A stretch of 64,000 nucleotides of DNA, from the NCBI GenBank assembly GCA_963580455.1, contig OY756975.1, positions 5,001 through 69,000 of the forward strand, read 5' to 3'. Positions within the stretch are counted from its first letter, which is position 1, and every line of letters starts with the position of its first letter. Both the position numbers and the translations under genes were made by a program. The notes beneath the pieces were generated by a model. The model saw only the letters and a list, made by a program, of their open reading frames with translations, had not been told where the DNA came from and ran no database searches. This DNA is from Euonymus europaeus (Eukaryota; Streptophyta; Magnoliopsida; Celastrales; Celastraceae). Below, one piece after another: positions 59,201 through 64,000 of the stretch.

Positions 59201-62200
59201 ACGGGGAGTTGCATGGACCTTACCGCCTTAGGCTCGCCAGACAGGTCAAGGATCGTAGAGGATATAAAGAACTCGTCAGTCGTCCAGCCTATTCATGACC
59301 AGAGTAGGCTGCTGGTGGTTCAGGATTTACCTAAGACTTATGTGTCTCAGAAATAGAATACGCTCTTTAGTCAGAGAGGTTTGGATATGGAATTGTGAGA
59401 AGATTGAATCACTAGCAATAAATAGGAGAAGGGACGATGTAGCTTCTATTTCATATACTCCCCTTCCTCTCTTTATTTCTTTGATTAGTTGAGCTTCAGG
59501 ACCTCTTAGCTTTCTCTCAATGAGTTAGCCGGCTTAGGCTCTTGGATTTCCTATTCGTACTGCTGCTAGCAGGACAGGAGGAGAAAGACTGATTGCCACA
59601 AAACCGGAGACGACAAGAGAACTCAACGTGTGCCTAGGTCCTTCTACTCGCCTAATAAGGAGAGGTGAAATAGACAGGGAAGTCAAGTCTCGGTTCGTAG
59701 ACGCTCTACCTATATTGGGTATCGGACTCCAGAAGATTGACAAATGAAAGAGTGACACAATCAACAAAACCTTCCACACAAGGGATTCTTCTTTTGTCTG
59801 AAAGTTCTGGATTTTAGGCTTATCTTCTTTATTGGCGGAATCGGGAGCCAGTCTTTAACTGGACCCAGCCCATGCTTGGTAAGTCTACCCCGTAAAAAAG
59901 AGATCCTTCCTTCTTTGACGTCGATTAACCCTACTTGTGGGACTATCCCCTTTCTTTGCCTCGAGCCCTTCCTCGGTTCTCGTTCAGGAAAGGGTGTTAA
60001 GGCTGCCAGTCTCTCAGGCGGGGACAGGATTCGTGAAGTCTTCAGGTCATGAGCCTGATGGGTCTACCAAAACCTCCCCTTTTCAGGAGAGGAAGGAAGT
60101 GCTAAAAGGAGAGAGGGATTTCATAACCTATCCCTGCTCTTATGACTTGACTCGAGCTATTTCTCTCTTTGCCCGTCACCTACTCGGGTGTCCCCATAGC
60201 CGCCCTGGAACGAGTAAGATGATCCAATTCTTAGAGGCAGCAAAAGCCGGCAGCAGGAAGGGGGCGGGATTCGGGATCGGAGTGAGCCGAACCCGGCACA
60301 TTTAATTCTATATATATAATGGTCTCTTGAAGGAGTTTTCTTTTCAATAGCTAAATTGGAGAGCACCATCCTGCCTTTCTCCCGCAACAAAGAGCCTTTT
60401 CGTCTGGTTCTTGAATCAGATTCCCACCCACATGGAATCTAAACTCTATCTAATATAGATAGGTAAGGGTAAGGGCTTCGCCCCTTTGAACAAGAAAGCA
60501 ACCTTATAGATAGAACTGAAAGACCTCTCAAGAGTCCAAAGCTTAGGTCCTTCCGCTCCTCCCCTCTCCCTCCACTAATCAATAAGGGTGACTCGAGATG
60601 TAAATAAGATCTCCGGAAGTTCGCCTAGGTGCCATGAGTGAGGTGTCTCGGTTCTCCTCCTAGAATCCGGAACCTGGGCCTCCAATGAGGACGGGAGTTC
60701 GTTTGATTTGGCTAAATGGATTAGATCCTTGTCTCGATACCAAAACCCAGGAGTAGGAGCGGGTAGCTCAGGAAGCTCGGAACTCTTAAAGCAGTTGGAG
60801 CTCGGGGAACAACCAGTTTTACATTGCAGAATCACATGTATACTTGGGAACCTTATAGAAAGGAATCCATTCACTCGGAAGGAGTGTGGTAGTTGGCTTG
60901 GGTTGCCTATACATAGGGGACGGGACTTAACAGCTGCACCTGGCAAGGGAAGTAGGTATCTATTTGGCTTACACAGATCAGTACTGAACTGGAATACCAT
61001 CCTCGCTCTTCACCTGTTATTTCGGGAAGCAAGAAGGTATCCTTTGATTACCTACCTTCGACCAATAACGCATACTTCCTTCACCCGGAATGAGAAAGTA
61101 TAGTAAGGAAAGAGTCAAGACGAGATGAATTAGTGCTTACGTTCTCTATTTGAAAATCGAATGGTTGATTCCTTGAGCTATTATAGTTCGAAGCCATGCA
61201 TCCATGAAAGATGGCTCCTTTGCTTGATAGTCGTGAAAGTAAATACTGACTCCTTTACGGCCTAGTCGATGTAAGTTCTCAAACCAAAGAAAAGGGAGCT
61301 TCCCTTGAGCATGGAATTGCCCTGAGGTTGCTTGCATACTATATCACCCATTACTTTACTAAATGGATCCATAGTCCCGTCCTCGAGATTCATAGTTGCA
61401 TTATTTAGAGCTCGTAGACAAGGCGGATTCGGAATTGTCTTTCAGCTTGTATGTATCCATGCGTTTCATATTCGCCTGGAGTTCGCTCCCAGAAAGATAA
61501 CCCCCTCACGTCAATCCCACGAGCTACCCATTCTGGTTTGAATTCTCTTCTTTTTATGACCAAATTTAGGCTCTAGTTCAGTTCGTTACTTACTTGACTT
61601 GGTTGACTGGCGCAATTTATCCTTCTATGATAATTTCTCCTTTCCCTTTCTACAGAGACTGAGCTTCTTGCCCACGAATTGCCATATATAGAAGGAATTG
61701 TGGAGATCTGAAGCCCTACTGAATCTCCTCTCTGTTTACTGGGAATCCAATTTTGAATGATAGAGATCGGTCTGGGAAGATTGTCTTTTCTGGATAGCGC
61801 CCAATCCTGACTGACGCTTTGATAGCCAAAAGAAGGTCTTTGAGCCCGCTGCCCTTCACCGTTCGAAAAGCACTTGCGGCTGGATTTTAACATTTAATTT
61901 CTTTCCTTGAGAGAGCGACTAGTTGTCGATGAATAAGGCTGAGAAAGTGGCCTAAACTGCTGGGAAAGATTGACCTTGATTTGAGCATGACCTGCCTGAT
62001 GAAATAGCTATCAACCATGGAACTGCAGACGATGCCCCTTAACCTAGGGAAGAGTCCCTTGCGCCTAAGAGGGGGTTACCGTTTGCTTGCCATTCCTCCG
62101 CCCTACTGCATGTAGTTTGTTCTGATCCCCTAATTCCACCTAGTCCTCTTCCATTGCATTTGTTTTGATCTCACAATTCCACCAGTCTCACTCACTGACG

Positions 62201-64000
62201 AAACCACTCACTTGATTATACATTATACATTCATTATTCATCTAGTCAACGCACTGCATGAACTAGGTGAGAACCTGAATGAGATTGATAGCAATCCGGC
62301 CGATACACCATATCTTCATTTTCCTTTTTCACCAAAAAAGGTTTCATCACTTCTATGTCATTCCGAGCTTACAGAATTTGGCACCTACTACTTATGCGTC
62401 AACCATCACTTATTCATCGTTGGGAACCGGGCGTCTTCGAGACGAAAACCAGATTCATCTTTGTGGATGTGCCTATTCGTTCATCACTAAAAAAAGACCT
62501 CCCTTGACTCGCCAATAGCGCCTCTTTGCACCAGCAGAGCAGCGGTTCGGTTCGATTCAGCCACGAAAGAAAGTGACAACATCAAGGACACAGATATCCC
62601 TGTAATCAAGCAATGAGTATTGGTTCAAACTTTTCAGTAGCGTTGGTGACACCATAAAGGAAAGAGAAAGGCGACTCAATCACTTGTTCATCATAAGTCA
62701 TACTAAACCAGGCATCTTTCGCAGGGATCCACTGATGAGTATAAAGCGAAGCTAACCTTGAAAAGTTCCACATCGTCCTCCTCATTCAAAGATTGATTGT
62801 TCACTATAGATAGGTTGAACCACGAGCAGCTGCTGGAGTGAAAGGACCGAGGCCCAATTCCATAGGGATTAGAAAGACTATCGAACTGAAGTCAGCTAGC
62901 CCACTGAACTTATCTTCTTCTTCTGCCCACTAAACGAATCCCGTGCTTGAGCATAATTATCCCTTTCCCTATTTCTTTCTAGTTGAGACTCTCTTTCTCA
63001 CAGGCCGTAGATTGTAGGACTGGATTGCGCCTTGCTTCTTCAATGGATTGTGGGACGGTAGAGACATTGTTTCAAGTCAAAAGAAGCTTTCTCAGTCAAT
63101 AGCCTTCCTCGGCTTTGACTTCCCCGACAGACGAAAGAGCTTTGCTTCAAGCGGATGATGTTTCCTAACCCACCTTCATCTCTCATTCCTTCTCTTCTTC
63201 TACTGGGGTAGATAGACTGTTTCAAGTCAATCGATTCAATTCTTTCTGACTTCTTTGAATAATGTGCCTTGGCCAATAGAACTGCTTCGCTAGTTTGCTT
63301 GTGACGACTGAACTCCGCTTGCCCCCGGCGAACAGGTTATAATGCCCACTGCCGTGCGAGCATAAACTTCTTCTTTTGCCTAATCCCTATTCTAAGAGTA
63401 GGGTTCTACCCCTGCTTGATTCCGGCCTAAAAGCAACCTTCACCCGCTAACGTGAGCTGCTATCTTTACTTTCTATCTTTCTTGGCTCGTGAGCAAGACC
63501 GATAAAGGACGGAAATTCCCTACTTCAGTTGTGAATTACCGGCCCACTGCGAGCAACTTGGCCCTCCAAGATCAGTTTCCTTTCTCCCTCCTGCCTAGGC
63601 ATTCCTTCTTTCTTCGCCTGGCATTCCTCCCATTTCCCGACGGCATAGGTGCACATCTGCTTCCCGACAGCATAGGCACATATCTGCTTCCTGCCTGGAC
63701 CTTTTCCTCACGCTTCCACCTATCTTCGATACAAGAAATTGGCTTCTAGCCGCTTCTCAATAAATAGCTATCGAGGAAATCACGTACTTCAATCAAGAAA
63801 AAGAAATTGCGTAGGTAGAAGAATAGAGGTTGGCTCCAGTATAGAACTCAAATGGTGAACCTGCTCCTGCCGTTGGTTGACACAGCTTGATCCTTTAAAT
63901 GATTCAAGGTTGATCCGATCTGCTGATCTACGAAATTTGCTTTTCACTTAATTTCCAATGCTTCCAGCTTTAGTTTGAATTGCTCCTTTATAACCCATCA
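56291..64000. other. Spacer to the end of the window, no gene recognised
   Basis: About 7.7 kb. Just beyond the gypsy relic, the plus frame at 56379-56517 (...NEQLCDPYYYDNDSSYS...) looks somewhat protein-like but is short and unidentified. Other frames (58528-58896, 59937-60305, 60708-61103, 61573-61893 minus) show no motif. AT-rich patches lie at 56903-56930 and 60305-60320. No tRNA or exon is recognised, though very small trans-spliced exons would escape a reading by eye. Confidence 0.5.

Noticed and set aside
63489..63570. Frame with VVNYRPTASNLA, RT-like 'NYRPI' word
   Set aside because: A single short word without any adjoining RT motif.
1..64000. CRISPR array or bacterial-type operons
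   Set aside because: No regularly spaced repeats and no bacterial-type gene order. The sequence is organellar.

Overview
The window is a stretch of a seed-plant (angiosperm) mitochondrial chromosome. The diagnostic genes are rps3 exon 2 (with the 3' end of its group II intron), rpl16 overlapping it, and nad4L with an ACG start codon that must be RNA-edited. Everything else is the sparse, repeat-rich, non-coding DNA typical of plant mitogenomes, peppered with relics of foreign elements. I found no rRNA gene, no convincing tRNA gene, no CRISPR array and no intact mobile element. The species is not identifiable from what I can see.

Layout. 1-540: 3' part of the rps3 intron including domain V. 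541-2564: rps3 exon 2 and rpl16, one transcription unit. 2565-9900: spacer with a 71-bp tandem duplication, a LINE reverse-transcriptase scrap (4900-5072), an unidentified open frame (5749-6027), a minus-strand Ty3/gypsy protease/G-patch relic (about 6420-7395) and an unidentified AT-rich coding relic in three frames (9153-9773). 9900-21400: spacer with short repeats, two gypsy RT pieces joined in opposite orientation (15842-16019) and an unidentified coding-like relic (17285-17603). 21400-25640: two parts of a decayed mitovirus RdRp in the correct order, separated by about 2.5 kb, followed at once by a gypsy integrase fragment. 25640-41000: spacer with hairpins and a Ty1/copia relic with LTR-like sequence (29779-30640). 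41230-41755: a second copia RT relic on the minus strand. 43799-44287: a coiled-coil relic on the minus strand. 44819-46651: the second gene-bearing island, with a conserved-looking ORF interrupted by one TAA, nad4L, and a minus-strand ORF interrupted only at a run of ten A. 46652-64000: spacer with a gypsy protease relic (55929-56290).

The working genes serve two jobs: mitoribosome assembly (uS3 and uL16) and respiratory complex I (NAD4L). The relics record incoming DNA: LINE, gypsy and copia pieces are best explained by transfer from the nuclear genome, and the mitovirus piece by capture of an RNA virus that replicates in mitochondria. The most interesting items are the split mitovirus insertion, the two near-intact unidentified ORFs flanking nad4L, and the AT-rich relic at 9.15-9.77 kb.
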